Shown piece by piece: positions 14,901-22,200 of a stretch of DNA of 44,533 nucleotides; positions within the stretch are counted from its first letter, which is position 1; each line of letters begins with the position of its first letter. A program made the translations under genes and the position numbers. Origin of the DNA: Bdellovibrio sp. (GTDB lineage Bacteria; Bdellovibrionota; Bdellovibrionia; Bdellovibrionales; Bdellovibrionaceae); NCBI GenBank assembly GCA_013360185.1, contig JABWCO010000010.1, positions 1 through 44,533 on the forward strand. The letters are read 5' to 3'. The notes under the pieces are model-generated. The model did no database searches. It was not told the origin of the DNA and saw only the letters and a list, made by a program, of their open reading frames with translations.

Positions 14901-16470
14901 CAACGGCGTTCGTAACGCCAATATCTGCAAGGGTAAAACCGGTGACCGGCTCACTAAACGTAGCAGTAACAGAAAATAATGAAGAGTTCGTGGGATCTGG
15001 AACACCCGTTGATAAAGCCAACGTTGGCTGAATGTTATCAAAAGTTCTGGCCAAAGTAGCGGCCCCGGTATTCCCATTGCCTGCAACATCAACGGCCACA
15101 GCACTCGCCACATCGACAGAGACCAACCCCTGTGCTGTCGGAGTCACGGTGAAGGTATAACTGCTTCCAGAGCCTGACAAGCCAGAAGCTGTTCCATTCG
15201 TCACCACAATATCACTTAAAGAAAAGCCTGTGACAGACTCACTAAAATTTGCATTGACTGAAAAAGTTGCTGAACGAAAAGGATCAGATGCCGCCGTGGT
15301 CAACGCTAAAGACGGAATCACGGTATCTATCGTGATGCTGGCACTTGCACAGTCGGTGACAGCACCGGTGCTGGTATTTCTGAACAGATAGTAAACCGTT
15401 TTTAAACCATCCCCGGCAGTTAAATTCCAAGCCATCGTACCACTTGGAGAAGTGACCGTCGGCGACGCGCACGCTGGAGAATTTGAGATTTCCATCTCAT
15501 CAAAGCCATTAATATTTGTGAGCTGCAAACTGACTGAGTTAGAATTATAGAAAGAAGCATTGCCCTCGATGGCTATATTCGGCAACGTTGATGACAACGT
15601 CACTTGCACGGATTTAATCACAGATTCGTTACCGGCCGCATCTTTCGCCTGAACATTGACATAAAACAATCCGTCACCGGATTTCAAAGCACTTTGCGTA
15701 AGACCGTAAACTCCCACCGGGGCCAACGTCACGGCCGAAGAAATCTGATATCTATATTCACAAGGAGCATTAGCATCCGAACAAGACCACGTCCAAGATT
15801 TCGAACCCCGGGTCACAAAATCATCGGCAAGCCCCAACACGACAGGAGGCGTCTGATCTAAAACGATTGTACCACCTAGGACACAAGGGGAAATGTTACC
15901 GGCCAAGTCCTGTGCCATAACATAGAAGCCTTTTAATCCATCGCCACTTGCTACAGGCACAACTCCCGAAGCTGGTTGCCAACTGCCCCCCGTAGCACAA
16001 GTGCTGTCTTCAGTGATATAGGCCTTCGCAACTTCGCTGCCAACAATCTGGTAAGCGATCTCTGATTTATTAGTTAAAGTTGCACCTGACTCCAAAATTA
16101 ATGAAGAGACTGCCGGAGGTACGGTGTCTTTCTTAACAATAAAAGAAATCGTAGAGTCATTCTTTGGATCTTTTTGGTCCGTTCGAATTTCAAGGGCTCC
16201 ATCGGGATTACTTGTAACATCTAAATAAGCGGTCCAACGGCCGTTAATACAATGAACCGTCTGTGCCGGTTCTGGCTGCAGAATTTCAAACGAATTGACA
16301 TTGGCAGCACAGATCCCAGAGATAACTAAGTTTGCCGAGGTAGAACTATTTGTAATGGGCGGCTTTTCGACAAGTTCAATAGGAGGCGGATTCAACAGAG
16401 TTGCTAAATCTGCTTTTAGGCTGCAGCCAAGCTCAAAAAAAACGATCAGAAGGAGCACTAAAGTTTTCAT
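11926..16470 (-). CDS. Giant surface lipoprotein with Ig-like repeats and a C-terminal DUF1566-like domain
   Basis: A 1514-residue protein. The signal peptide ends in the lipobox FELGC at about residue 16. It then has N-terminal Ig-like and Cys-containing segments (about 20-385), seven tandem repeats of about 96 residues resembling Big_12 bacterial Ig-like domains (about 385-1055; each with TATFSEPVTGF, VTNGTASSL, GSGTTYTFTVTP and AGNGNTAA variants), a Cys-containing segment, two fibronectin-III-like domains, and a C-terminal domain with YSDWFLPALNEL and YWTSTES typical of DUF1566 (Lcl C-terminal). The layout, a lipid anchor, a rigid stalk and a compact tip, suggests an adhesin. A GCCGATAG box (16478-16485) resembles a sigma-28 -10 element but would give an almost leaderless message. 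The downstream hairpin is shared with the convergent gene. Confidence 0.85.
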   Translation of the reverse strand: MKTLVLLLIVFFELGCSLKADLATLLNPPPIELVEKPPITNSSTSANLVISGICAANVNSFEILQPEPAQTVHCINGRWTAYLDVTSNPDGALEIRTDQKDPKNDSTISFIVKKDTVPPAVSSLILESGATLTNKSEIAYQIVGSEVAKAYITEDSTCATGGSWQPASGVVPVASGDGLKGFYVMAQDLAGNISPCVLGGTIVLDQTPPVVLGLADDFVTRGSKSWTWSCSDANAPCEYRYQISSAVTLAPVGVYGLTQSALKSGDGLFYVNVQAKDAAGNESVIKSVQVTLSSTLPNIAIEGNASFYNSNSVSLQLTNINGFDEMEISNSPACASPTVTSPSGTMAWNLTAGDGLKTVYYLFRNTSTGAVTDCASASITIDTVIPSLALTTAASDPFRSATFSVNANFSESVTGFSLSDIVVTNGTASGLSGSGSSYTFTVTPTAQGLVSVDVASAVAVDVAGNGNTGAATLARTFDNIQPTLALSTGVPDPTNSSLFSVTATFSEPVTGFTLADIGVTNAVVSALAGSGTTYTFNVAPASPGTVRLAVGASAAADSAGNGNTAAVDLVRVYDGDGPSLVLSTTAPLNFNTANFNVNAAFSEAVTGFTLGDIVVTNGTASSLTGSGDSYTFTVTPSGQGLVTVAVAAAVAKDAANNDNTAATNLTRTYDSLQPSLVLSTASSAFNTSTVTVTATFSESVSGFALSDIVVTNGTASSLVGTGASYSFTLTPTAEGPITVAVDAAAAVDPAGNQSTAASTLNLSYDVTAPSLVLTTPAPAYFGTSSIVVTATFSEPVVGFSLADVAIVNGTASSLSGSGATYSFVVTPSTQGQVIVSAGAGVVTDPAGNSNTAATDLDRIYDSGPPTLILSSAAPSVFNTASISVTATFDEAVTGFDAADVGVTNGSVSGFAGSGTTYTFTVTPAGQGLVTVAVASGVAFDVASNGNTAATNLTRTYDSVQPSLVLSSAAAAEFNSATISVTATFSESVTGFALADINVTNGTASSLSGSGTTYSFTVTPAGQGLVTVAVAAGVASDSAGNLNTAAVNLTRTYDSVAPTITGLSNDATWLKTKTWTWGCSETCSYRFVVDTVSNTTPTGVFAGTTTASQNSGSGTYYLHVQAQDGAGNVSIVHVSAKLDNTVPVAPASVVDQVAISSLASSPVITFTSGSDANSGLNKHQARVIKASDSSAVSSWVDFTSGATLSGLSLLTNTSYKVQVVAIDNVGNTSASAVSDGWVADTTAPGLATSLTVGAVPASATTSPVLSWTAASDGAGGSGIQYHEARVFRTSDNAVMAGWVTLSSGNAVSGMTLTDGVQYYFKVRARDVAGNIGNESGASASWTANSNPCTGNPPAGTVCPGGALFVGSYNGSKYMTTPGGCTDSATPTCNNSADFVTKGFGTNGTATGRTSAITGSANSSYLATTYADTYAAKYCENMTYGGYSDWFLPALNELALLGTNRASFVGLQGSPYWTSTESTQYGTPAMDQWTIWMDNATQSTATKTLVGGYVRCMRKY
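13306..15318 (-). repeat. Seven tandem Ig-like repeat units of about 288 bases
   Basis: Seven consecutive copies of about 96 codons inside the giant lipoprotein gene. Units 6 and 7, nearest the C-terminus, are most alike (TPAGQGLVTVAVA and NLTRTYDSVQPSLVLSS in both contexts), while units 2 and 5 are most diverged. In-frame unit loss or gain by recombination would change stalk length without breaking the frame. Confidence 0.85.
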
Positions 16471-16554
16471 GACTAACCTATCGGCACATCGTCTAGGTCA
16501 CTTGAGTCCCCGTCTCAAACCAAGACAGAAATAGAAGAGTCACTCGTTTAAAAT

Positions 16555-16591
16555 AAAAAAAGGGACATCGGCATCCGCCAACATCCCTTTT
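16555..16591 (-). terminator. Intrinsic terminator of the DksA-like gene
   Basis: On the minus strand AAAAGGGA (16591-16584) pairs with TCCCTTTT (16565-16558); an inner TTGGC/GCCGA stem is separated by a TG/TG mismatch. A run of seven U residues (16561-16555) follows. Confidence 0.8.
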
Positions 16592-16618
16592 ACCCCTCGA
16601 GATAATCTAATTCAAATT

Positions 16619-16987
16619 TTAGCGAGCGTAACGCTTGTTCATTGATTCGCGAATTTCCGCGCCCTCAATGCTTAAACGAGTCCAAGGAATCGCACGCAGT
16701 CTTTCTGGTTCGATTTCTTCGTCTGTTTCCTCGCAGTAACCAAAGGCGCCGCTTTCAATGCGAGCCAACGCGCTTTCGATTTCCATTAACTGTGAACGAA
16801 GTCTTTCGTGCATATTAAGGAATTCCTGCTCTGCCAACACGCGAACAGTTTGATCGCCTTCATCGCCGCCTTTTTCATCGTTCTGATCTAAATTCGTGCG
16901 CGCTTCTTTCACTCTATTGAGGATGTCTTGCTTCGAATTTAAAAGCCGTTTTCTGCATTCAGAAACCAATGCTTCAGAGATAGCCAT
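16619..16987 (-). CDS. DksA/TraR-family protein lacking most zinc-binding cysteines
   Basis: A 122-residue cytoplasmic protein with a long N-terminal coiled coil and the C-terminal TraR/DksA signature GAFGYCEETDEEIEPERLRAIPWTR. DksA proteins insert the coiled coil into the RNA polymerase secondary channel and, with ppGpp, adjust transcription of stable RNA and biosynthetic genes. The acidic tip appears as GDEGDQT, close to the DxxDxA of DksA. Only one of the four zinc-ligand Cys positions remains (GYCEET; the later CxxC is replaced by a stretch without Cys), as in zinc-independent variants. It is a single gene with its own terminator; the start ATG is at 16987. Confidence 0.85.
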   Translation of the reverse strand: MAISEALVSECRKRLLNSKQDILNRVKEARTNLDQNDEKGGDEGDQTVRVLAEQEFLNMHERLRSQLMEIESALARIESGAFGYCEETDEEIEPERLRAIPWTRLSIEGAEIRESMNKRYAR

Positions 16988-17194
16988 TTCTGCCCCCCTA
17001 CGTTCCTTCCAGCTTAAGTGCCAATTTGGAACTGACCTATTAAGTTCTACCTATGTAACTTTTGCAACAAAAAATTCTTACATCAACTTAAAATTAACCA
17101 AACCTGCGGAAATCTTAACGATTCTCTGAATAATTCCCGCGATGCAGCGGTCCGAAACCGCAGGATGCATAGCGTAATATTTTATGTTAAGTCA

Positions 17195-17233
17195 GAAAAA
17201 AACAAAAGCCCCGGCTTTTAAACCGAGGCTTTT
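17195..17233 (-). terminator. Intrinsic terminator
   Basis: On the minus strand AAAAGCCTCGG (17233-17223) pairs with CCGGGGCTTTT (17214-17204), with one G-U wobble and an eight-base loop; a U-rich tract (17202-17195) follows. It serves the small secreted gene that ends at 17298. Confidence 0.85.
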
Positions 17234-17297
17234 TATCATTTTGGAACGCTTTTTAGATAAAAAGCTCTAATAGACCCGCCCTGAGCTGAGCGCCATT

Positions 17298-17642
17298 TTA
17301 CTTAAGGCAGGCCGCCACACGGGCCAAAAGATCCTCCGTCGCGCTATTAAGCTTAACTGCGGTCTTTTTACCTTGAACCCCACGGTCGCGGAAAGCTTGA
17401 GCCGATTCATTCATTTTAACAGAGACAGTTTTGATGTCAGAACCTTGAGAAGCTTTCACCAAAGTCGAATACTCTTCTAACGAAGAAGCGAAGGTTTCGT
17501 GATTGCTCACCAAGCTGGCCATCACATGCTTCTGTGCCGCTTGCATTGCCTTTAATTCTTCTTTGAGCTGTGCACACGACGGTGACGCCCAAGAATTCGA
17601 CGTAAATAGAATGGCAAAAAGAAATGCAGAAACTGTTTTCAT
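17298..17642 (-). CDS. Small periplasmic protein of unknown function
   Basis: A 114-residue protein with a signal peptide (MKTVSAFLFAILFTSNSWA, cleavage near residue 19). The mature part is predicted to be mostly helical, with Cys residues near both ends (SCAQLKEEL and RVAACLK) that could form one disulfide and staple the ends of a helical hairpin. No family is recognised. It is transcribed alone, after the TetR gene on the same strand (gap of about 66 bases), and is followed by a strong terminator. Confidence 0.7.
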   Translation of the reverse strand: MKTVSAFLFAILFTSNSWASPSCAQLKEELKAMQAAQKHVMASLVSNHETFASSLEEYSTLVKASQGSDIKTVSVKMNESAQAFRDRGVQGKKTAVKLNSATEDLLARVAACLK

Positions 17643-17708
17643 AGATCAGAGCCCTTTTGTTGTGCTCTGACCTAAAGCAATGATCCTGCCAGCTGAGAAG
17701 GCCCTAAA

Positions 17709-18341
17709 TTAGGCCTCAGGTGCGGATTTTGGCTTTGTCTTAAGAAATTTTTCAAACTCGTTCTTTGTTTCGCCAGCAGTGTAAGGCAGAAGCAAGCGGG
17801 CCACATGGTGCTTACCGCGCTCAATACTGCGCTTCCCGGCAAGCTTTTCCGCCGATTCGAAGAACTGCAGAAAGGTCGTCGACATCGCCAACAAAGATTC
17901 AGCGATGTACTGCATTTCAGAGACCTCTTCGATCTTTGCCACTTTGCCGTCTTTGACCCACTGGCGATATAGAATGATCATCAGTTTGATCATTTTATGA
18001 ATGTGCGCACTCCACATCCGTGCCAGTTCCTTGTCCTTTCGACGAAGAGCGTACATTTCGCGATGAAAGAAGCGATAACGCCAATACAGATCAAAATTTT
18101 CGTTGATGAATTCCAAAGGTGTTACTTTTTTTGTGCGACGGGGACGCCAAACATTGTAGGTGTCTTTGGCCATGCGCTTAAATAGCTCCACCAAAATCTC
18201 TTCTTTGTTGTCATAGTGAAAATAAAGATTTCCGGGGCTGATTTCCATCGCTTTTGCGATGTGATTTGTCGTGATTGCCACGACGCCGCTGCGGTTGAAA
18301 AGATCGATGGAAGTAAGGAGGATACGTTCTTTGGTCTTCAT
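17709..18341 (-). CDS. TetR-family transcriptional regulator
   Basis: A 210-residue regulator. Residues 1-50 form the classic TetR helix-turn-helix: KERILLTSIDLFNRSGV, TTNHIAKAMEISPGNLYFHY and NKEEILVELF. The remaining 150 residues are helical and would form the ligand and dimer domain; the ligand cannot be deduced. It is divergent from the transpeptidase gene. The space between them holds a tandem repeat (AGTCTTTAGT twice near 18349-18370) and palindromes (18401-18414 and 18459-18473) that could be operators. Control of the transpeptidase gene and of itself is therefore possible but unproven. Confidence 0.88.
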   Translation of the reverse strand: MKTKERILLTSIDLFNRSGVVAITTNHIAKAMEISPGNLYFHYDNKEEILVELFKRMAKDTYNVWRPRRTKKVTPLEFINENFDLYWRYRFFHREMYALRRKDKELARMWSAHIHKMIKLMIILYRQWVKDGKVAKIEEVSEMQYIAESLLAMSTTFLQFFESAEKLAGKRSIERGKHHVARLLLPYTAGETKNEFEKFLKTKPKSAPEA

Positions 18342-18347
18342 GGGTGT

Positions 18348-18473
18348 TAGTCTTTAGTCCAAGTCTTTAGTTGTGTCACGAAAGAATAGCCCGAAAAGCG
18401 CACCAGATATGGTGTTTCTGGCGTCTTCTTTCGAGATTGCCCTTGAAAGCATTTCAAACATGGTGCTACCATG
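18348..18473. promoter_or_regulatory. Divergent control region with repeats and palindromes
   Basis: Between the TetR gene and the transpeptidase gene: a directly repeated AGTCTTTAGT near 18349-18370, CACCA-GATA-TGGTG (18401-18414), and CATGGT-GCT-ACCATG (18459-18473). These are candidate binding sites for the adjacent TetR protein. No promoter matches consensus well. Confidence 0.35.
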
Positions 18474-18478
18474 AAATA

Positions 18479-19762
18479 ATGCGATCAAAAAACAAATATA
18501 AGTTATTAAAACTATTCATATTTTCCGGAGCTTGCCTGTTCGGGCTTTATTCTCTCCTGGGCTTCACCACCTCCGAAAGCCAAGAGGTCCAAGCTCATAA
18601 GAAAATTCAAGCCCAACTAGATCAGCGTCTTCTGGTCGCCAAAGCCCTCGGTCCCCAAATGCGCTCAAATCAACTGCCCGAGAATGTCGGCATGACTTGG
18701 GAAGGCGAAGAAGAGTCCGTTCAGATTAGTTATACGATTGATGAAACTTTGCAAAAAGAAGCCGATAAACTTTTGAAGTCTTACAAACCTGACTATGGTG
18801 CGATCTTTATGATCGACGCAACAACCGGCGAAGTTTTAGCGATGTCGAGCTTTCAGCGCGACGACCCACAGGCCGCTAACCTCAATCTGCAAGCGACTTT
18901 CCCGGCCGCCTCAGTTTTTAAAGTTGTCACGGCCACTGCTGCCGTCGACAAGGCCGGCGTCACACCTGAACACAAAATTCGCTATAATGGCGGCGCTTAC
19001 ACTCTTTACAAGAAAAACGTTCTGTCAGACAAAGTAACCCGTTGGACGAATGTTATTACACTGAAAGACGCCTTCGCACGTTCCATCAATACGGCATTTG
19101 GTCGCTTAAGCATTGAAAACCTCCATCCGGAAGATTTGAACGAATACGCGACGCGCTTTATGTTCAATCAAGAAATCCCTGCAGACTTCCCCGTCGACAT
19201 GGGTGTCGCTTACATTCCACCGGGCAAAGGCTTTGAGTTGGCTGAAGCCGCCTCTGGCTACAACAGGAACAATCGCATGAGTCCAGTTCAAGGGGCTATG
19301 ATCGCCGCTTCCGTTGCCAACGACGGACAAATTGTCGTGCCTTACTTAGTCAGCTCAATTACCAACAGCAAAGGCGAGAAAATATACGAAGGCAGCACGC
19401 TGACCAATGGAAACATTATGACAAAAGAGTCTGCGGCCAAAGTGCGTGAACTGATGGAGCAAACTGTGACCTCAGGAACTTCACGTCGCTCTTTCCGTCC
19501 CATTGTTAGAGATCGCAAGTTTCGTGAAATTGAAATGGGTGGAAAAACTGGCCACTTAACCGGCGACAATCCCCGCGGTCGGGTCGATTGGTTCGTTGGT
19601 TATGCCTTGGACCAAGAACGAAAAATTGCTGTGGCCGCGATGACCGTCAATAAAAAGTTTTGGACTGTAAAGTCCGCACACCTTGGACAAAGTATGTTTA
19701 GAAAGTATTTTGGCCCCGTGGTATCAAATCAGAAAGCTCGCGTAATCTCTTCTGCTCAATAA
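18479..19762 (+). CDS. Single-pass penicillin-binding protein (D,D-transpeptidase domain)
   Basis: A 427-residue membrane-anchored transpeptidase that would cross-link peptidoglycan in the periplasm. It has one N-terminal membrane segment (residues about 11-29) and then the three penicillin-binding motifs: SVFK (Ser145-Lys148), SIN (202-204) and KTG (356-358). It lacks the large N-terminal dimerisation domain of class B PBPs such as FtsI and the glycosyltransferase of class A PBPs, so it is a short, catalytic-domain-only form. ATG 18479 is chosen because the membrane segment follows it; an upstream in-frame extension to 18371 has no protein-like character. The start codon overlaps the stop of a two-codon ATG AAA TAA unit, and no clear Shine-Dalgarno is seen. 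Confidence 0.85.
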   Translation: MRSKNKYKLLKLFIFSGACLFGLYSLLGFTTSESQEVQAHKKIQAQLDQRLLVAKALGPQMRSNQLPENVGMTWEGEEESVQISYTIDETLQKEADKLLKSYKPDYGAIFMIDATTGEVLAMSSFQRDDPQAANLNLQATFPAASVFKVVTATAAVDKAGVTPEHKIRYNGGAYTLYKKNVLSDKVTRWTNVITLKDAFARSINTAFGRLSIENLHPEDLNEYATRFMFNQEIPADFPVDMGVAYIPPGKGFELAEAASGYNRNNRMSPVQGAMIAASVANDGQIVVPYLVSSITNSKGEKIYEGSTLTNGNIMTKESAAKVRELMEQTVTSGTSRRSFRPIVRDRKFREIEMGGKTGHLTGDNPRGRVDWFVGYALDQERKIAVAAMTVNKKFWTVKSAHLGQSMFRKYFGPVVSNQKARVISSAQ

Positions 19763-19784
19763 TTTTTTATATTAGATCTTAGGC

Positions 19785-19806
19785 GCATCCCTCGCTTGAG
19801 GGATGC
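19785..19806 (+). terminator. Hairpin after the transpeptidase gene
   Basis: GCATCCCTC (19785-19793), loop GCTT, and GAGGGATGC (19798-19806) form a perfect nine-base-pair stem 20 bases after the stop. The following sequence is A/T-rich but not a clean U-tract, so termination is probable rather than certain. Confidence 0.5.
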
Positions 19807-19825
19807 AGACAAATAATTATTTTCT

Positions 19826-19854
19826 TTGACTTAAATTTGACAGTCGTCGAAAAT
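19826..19854 (+). promoter_or_regulatory. Candidate promoter of the response regulator/kinase operon
   Basis: TTGACT (19826-19831), a 17-base spacer, and GAAAAT (19849-19854, four of six matches to TATAAT), 20 bases before the response regulator start. Confidence 0.5.
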
Positions 19855-19874
19855 TTTCTCAAGTCAGGGAATTC

Positions 19875-20498
19875 ATGAATATTACAGAATCAAGCAAAAG
19901 AGTTCTTATTGTCGATGATCACGCCATCGTACGCGCGACGCTTGCAGTTGAAGTGCAAAAATTCTTTTCCCAGGCATGCGTGATTGAAGAGGCCGTAGAT
20001 GCGGAAACCACTCTTTTAAAGATCCGCGATTTTAAGCCTGACATAGTTTTTCTAGATCACACCTTAAGATCTTCCGACGGCATTTCGATTTTAGACTCGA
20101 CTCCGACTGAGCATCGCCCGGCATTTGTCGTTGTCACGCAAAACGAAGACCCTCATGTCATCAACATGTACATGAAGGGACCTGCCGCAGCCCTAGTCAG
20201 TAAAGCCTCGCAACTTGAGGACATCAAGCTGGCCTTGAAGCATATCAGCCAGGGCCTTAAGTTTATTTCTCCGAATTTTCAACAAATCACCGCGCAACAC
20301 AAAGGTGATTTGATGACTAAACGTGAAATAGAAGTCGTGCGCTTAATATCAGGGGGACGCTCAAACAAAGAAGTCGCTCTGGCATTAGGTTGCAGCGATC
20401 AAACGGTGAAAAGTCATAAATCCAATATCATGATGAAGCTAGGCATTTTCACATCGGTGGAAGTCGGCGTATGGGCCTCGAAGAACGGACTTACTTAA
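19875..20498 (+). CDS. NarL/FixJ-type response regulator
   Basis: A 207-residue two-component regulator. The receiver domain (about 8-125) has the acidic pair in LIVDDHA and the phospho-acceptor Asp61 in IVFLDHTL. The C-terminal LuxR-type helix-turn-helix (about 145-205) includes LMTKREIEVVRLISGGRSNKEVA and DQTVKSHKSNIM, the canonical DNA-recognition segment. It is followed after one base by the kinase gene, so the two form a cognate pair. The receiver Lys is in ALVSKASQL. Target genes are unknown; no other LuxR-type operator was identified. Confidence 0.92.
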   Translation: MNITESSKRVLIVDDHAIVRATLAVEVQKFFSQACVIEEAVDAETTLLKIRDFKPDIVFLDHTLRSSDGISILDSTPTEHRPAFVVVTQNEDPHVINMYMKGPAAALVSKASQLEDIKLALKHISQGLKFISPNFQQITAQHKGDLMTKREIEVVRLISGGRSNKEVALALGCSDQTVKSHKSNIMMKLGIFTSVEVGVWASKNGLT

Positions 20499-20499
20499 A

Positions 20500-22191
20500 A
20501 TGTCCGTGACACAGCTGCTGCTGATCTGGTTTATCACCGCAGTCGCCTGTTGTGCCTTTTTAGCCGGAGCCAGTTTCGAGTATCGCAAACAAAAGGCCGT
20601 ACAACTTTATCTTCTAATCATGTTTTTATATTTGGGCTGGGCGTTTTCGAACCTGTCGATTCTTCTTTCCAGTGATCTTGCCGCAAAAGCCTTCTTTGCC
20701 CGCACGCGTTTTTTATTCATTTCGCCGACGCTGCCACTATGGATCTATTTTGCTTATGAACTGTTCGCACGAAAAAGCCCCAAACCCCTTTCTAAATATT
20801 TTGCTCTGACTTTTTTGCCAACAGTTTTGGTGTATGTAGCCTGGGCCGTGCCAAGTTTACATTCTCTGATTTTACAAAATGTTGAGCCTTTCAATGCTTA
20901 TGGCGTGGAGGTGGTTCGCTGGCAATTAGGGCCTTTGGGCAAATTTCTTTTTACCTATTCTTATTCGTGCCTAGGTGTCGTCATATATTTTGTCGTGAAG
21001 GACTATCGCAAACAGCCGACCTATCATCGCTTCTATGGACTTTTGATGATGACGGCCATGATGTGTTATGTGATCCCGGAAGCAATAGGCATTGTCTTTA
21101 TTCCGGAGGTGCGCTTTTTAGGCATGCCACTATTGGTTCAGATCTTTGCGGCTATGAGCTTTTATTATGTCTTACATCGCCAACAAGTGGTGAAAAGTTT
21201 TTCGGCGACGAATAACGTGCTCTTTGAGTCTTTACCCACGCCCGTCGTGCTGATCAGTCGTCACAATAAAATTGCCTTATTTAACTCGAAGGCCAGTACG
21301 TTGTTTAATTTTAACTTTTCCAGTGTGGGCAAGAATATAGAAGCCCTGCTGCCCGAGAGCCTGCTTGATTGGTTAAAAGACGCACCTACAAAACACAAGG
21401 GTCATATTTTACAGATCGGCCACACTCACTGTGCCACCTATCACGAAGTGGTTTATGAGGAGCTCACCCACCCCGCCTTGGACGGCCAGGGATATCTTCT
21501 TGCCTTTAATGACGTGACTCAGATGAAAAAAACGACCCAGGGAAATCAGCAACTTTTGTCTCTTATTTCGCATGATCTTTTAGGAAATCTGACCAGCCTT
21601 TCCCAGCTGGCGGCAGGCAGAAATCACGAGCACTGGGATTTAATTTCGGATGCCGCCCGCTCTTCCGTGGACCTGGTAAAAAATATTCTTCTGTGGTCCT
21701 CGACTCAAGGAGGCATCTATGCTCTTTCCAAAGAACCTGTAAAAATCGCAGATATTGTGAACACCGCCAAAGAACATATTCGCCCCTTCTTAGTCGAAAA
21801 AAGTATCCAACTTCAGGGCACGGCTCTGAATGAAACCCTGCAAATTGCCGCAGATAAAAAAATGCTTTTGGCAATTCTTAGGAACTTGCTTAGTAACGCG
21901 ATTAAATATTCACCCAACAACTCGATCATCACGGTCGACTGCCAACGCAAGGATCAGAATCTGCATCTGAGCATCATCGATCAAGGCCCCGGAATGAGCG
22001 CACAGCAGGTAAAGGATCTGCTAACCCACTATGAACTCAGCACCACACCGCACGCTTCCAGCAACGATGGCTATGGCATTGGTCTATTCTTGGTTATTCA
22101 GTTTTTAAAAATGCACAATGGCTCTTTGCAAATCGAACACAAAGAAAATATCGGCTTTGAGGTGCGGGCCTCTTTGCCTATTTCGCTGTAA
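20500..22191 (+). CDS. Sensor histidine kinase with seven-transmembrane N-terminus and PAS domain
   Basis: A 563-residue membrane kinase. Residues 1-225 hold about seven hydrophobic segments, as in HisKA_7TM sensors. A PAS-like domain follows (about 235-340: VLFESLPTPVVLISR, NKIALFNSKASTLF). The phospho-acceptor His358 is in LISHDLLGNL, and the ATPase domain has ILRNLLSNAIKYSP (N box), DQGPGMS (G1) and GYGIGLFLV (G2). It begins one base after the response regulator stop, so it is the partner kinase. The ligand sensed by the membrane domain is unknown. Regulator-before-kinase order is the reverse of many systems but common. Confidence 0.92.
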   Translation: MSVTQLLLIWFITAVACCAFLAGASFEYRKQKAVQLYLLIMFLYLGWAFSNLSILLSSDLAAKAFFARTRFLFISPTLPLWIYFAYELFARKSPKPLSKYFALTFLPTVLVYVAWAVPSLHSLILQNVEPFNAYGVEVVRWQLGPLGKFLFTYSYSCLGVVIYFVVKDYRKQPTYHRFYGLLMMTAMMCYVIPEAIGIVFIPEVRFLGMPLLVQIFAAMSFYYVLHRQQVVKSFSATNNVLFESLPTPVVLISRHNKIALFNSKASTLFNFNFSSVGKNIEALLPESLLDWLKDAPTKHKGHILQIGHTHCATYHEVVYEELTHPALDGQGYLLAFNDVTQMKKTTQGNQQLLSLISHDLLGNLTSLSQLAAGRNHEHWDLISDAARSSVDLVKNILLWSSTQGGIYALSKEPVKIADIVNTAKEHIRPFLVEKSIQLQGTALNETLQIAADKKMLLAILRNLLSNAIKYSPNNSIITVDCQRKDQNLHLSIIDQGPGMSAQQVKDLLTHYELSTTPHASSNDGYGIGLFLVIQFLKMHNGSLQIEHKENIGFEVRASLPISL

Positions 22192-22200
22192 AGCTGAAAA

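Noticed and set aside
13306-15318. Possible CRISPR or tandem DNA repeat array
   Set aside because: The repeat is about 288 bases, in frame and diverged at the nucleotide level; it encodes Ig-like domains and has no spacer-repeat structure.
16471-16485. GCCGATAG as a certain FliA promoter of the giant lipoprotein
   Set aside because: It would place the start site at the start codon with no leader; kept only as a remark, not as a promoter.
18371-18478. N-terminal extension of the transpeptidase
   Set aside because: Residues before ATG 18479 show no signal or homology, and the control region with palindromes lies there.
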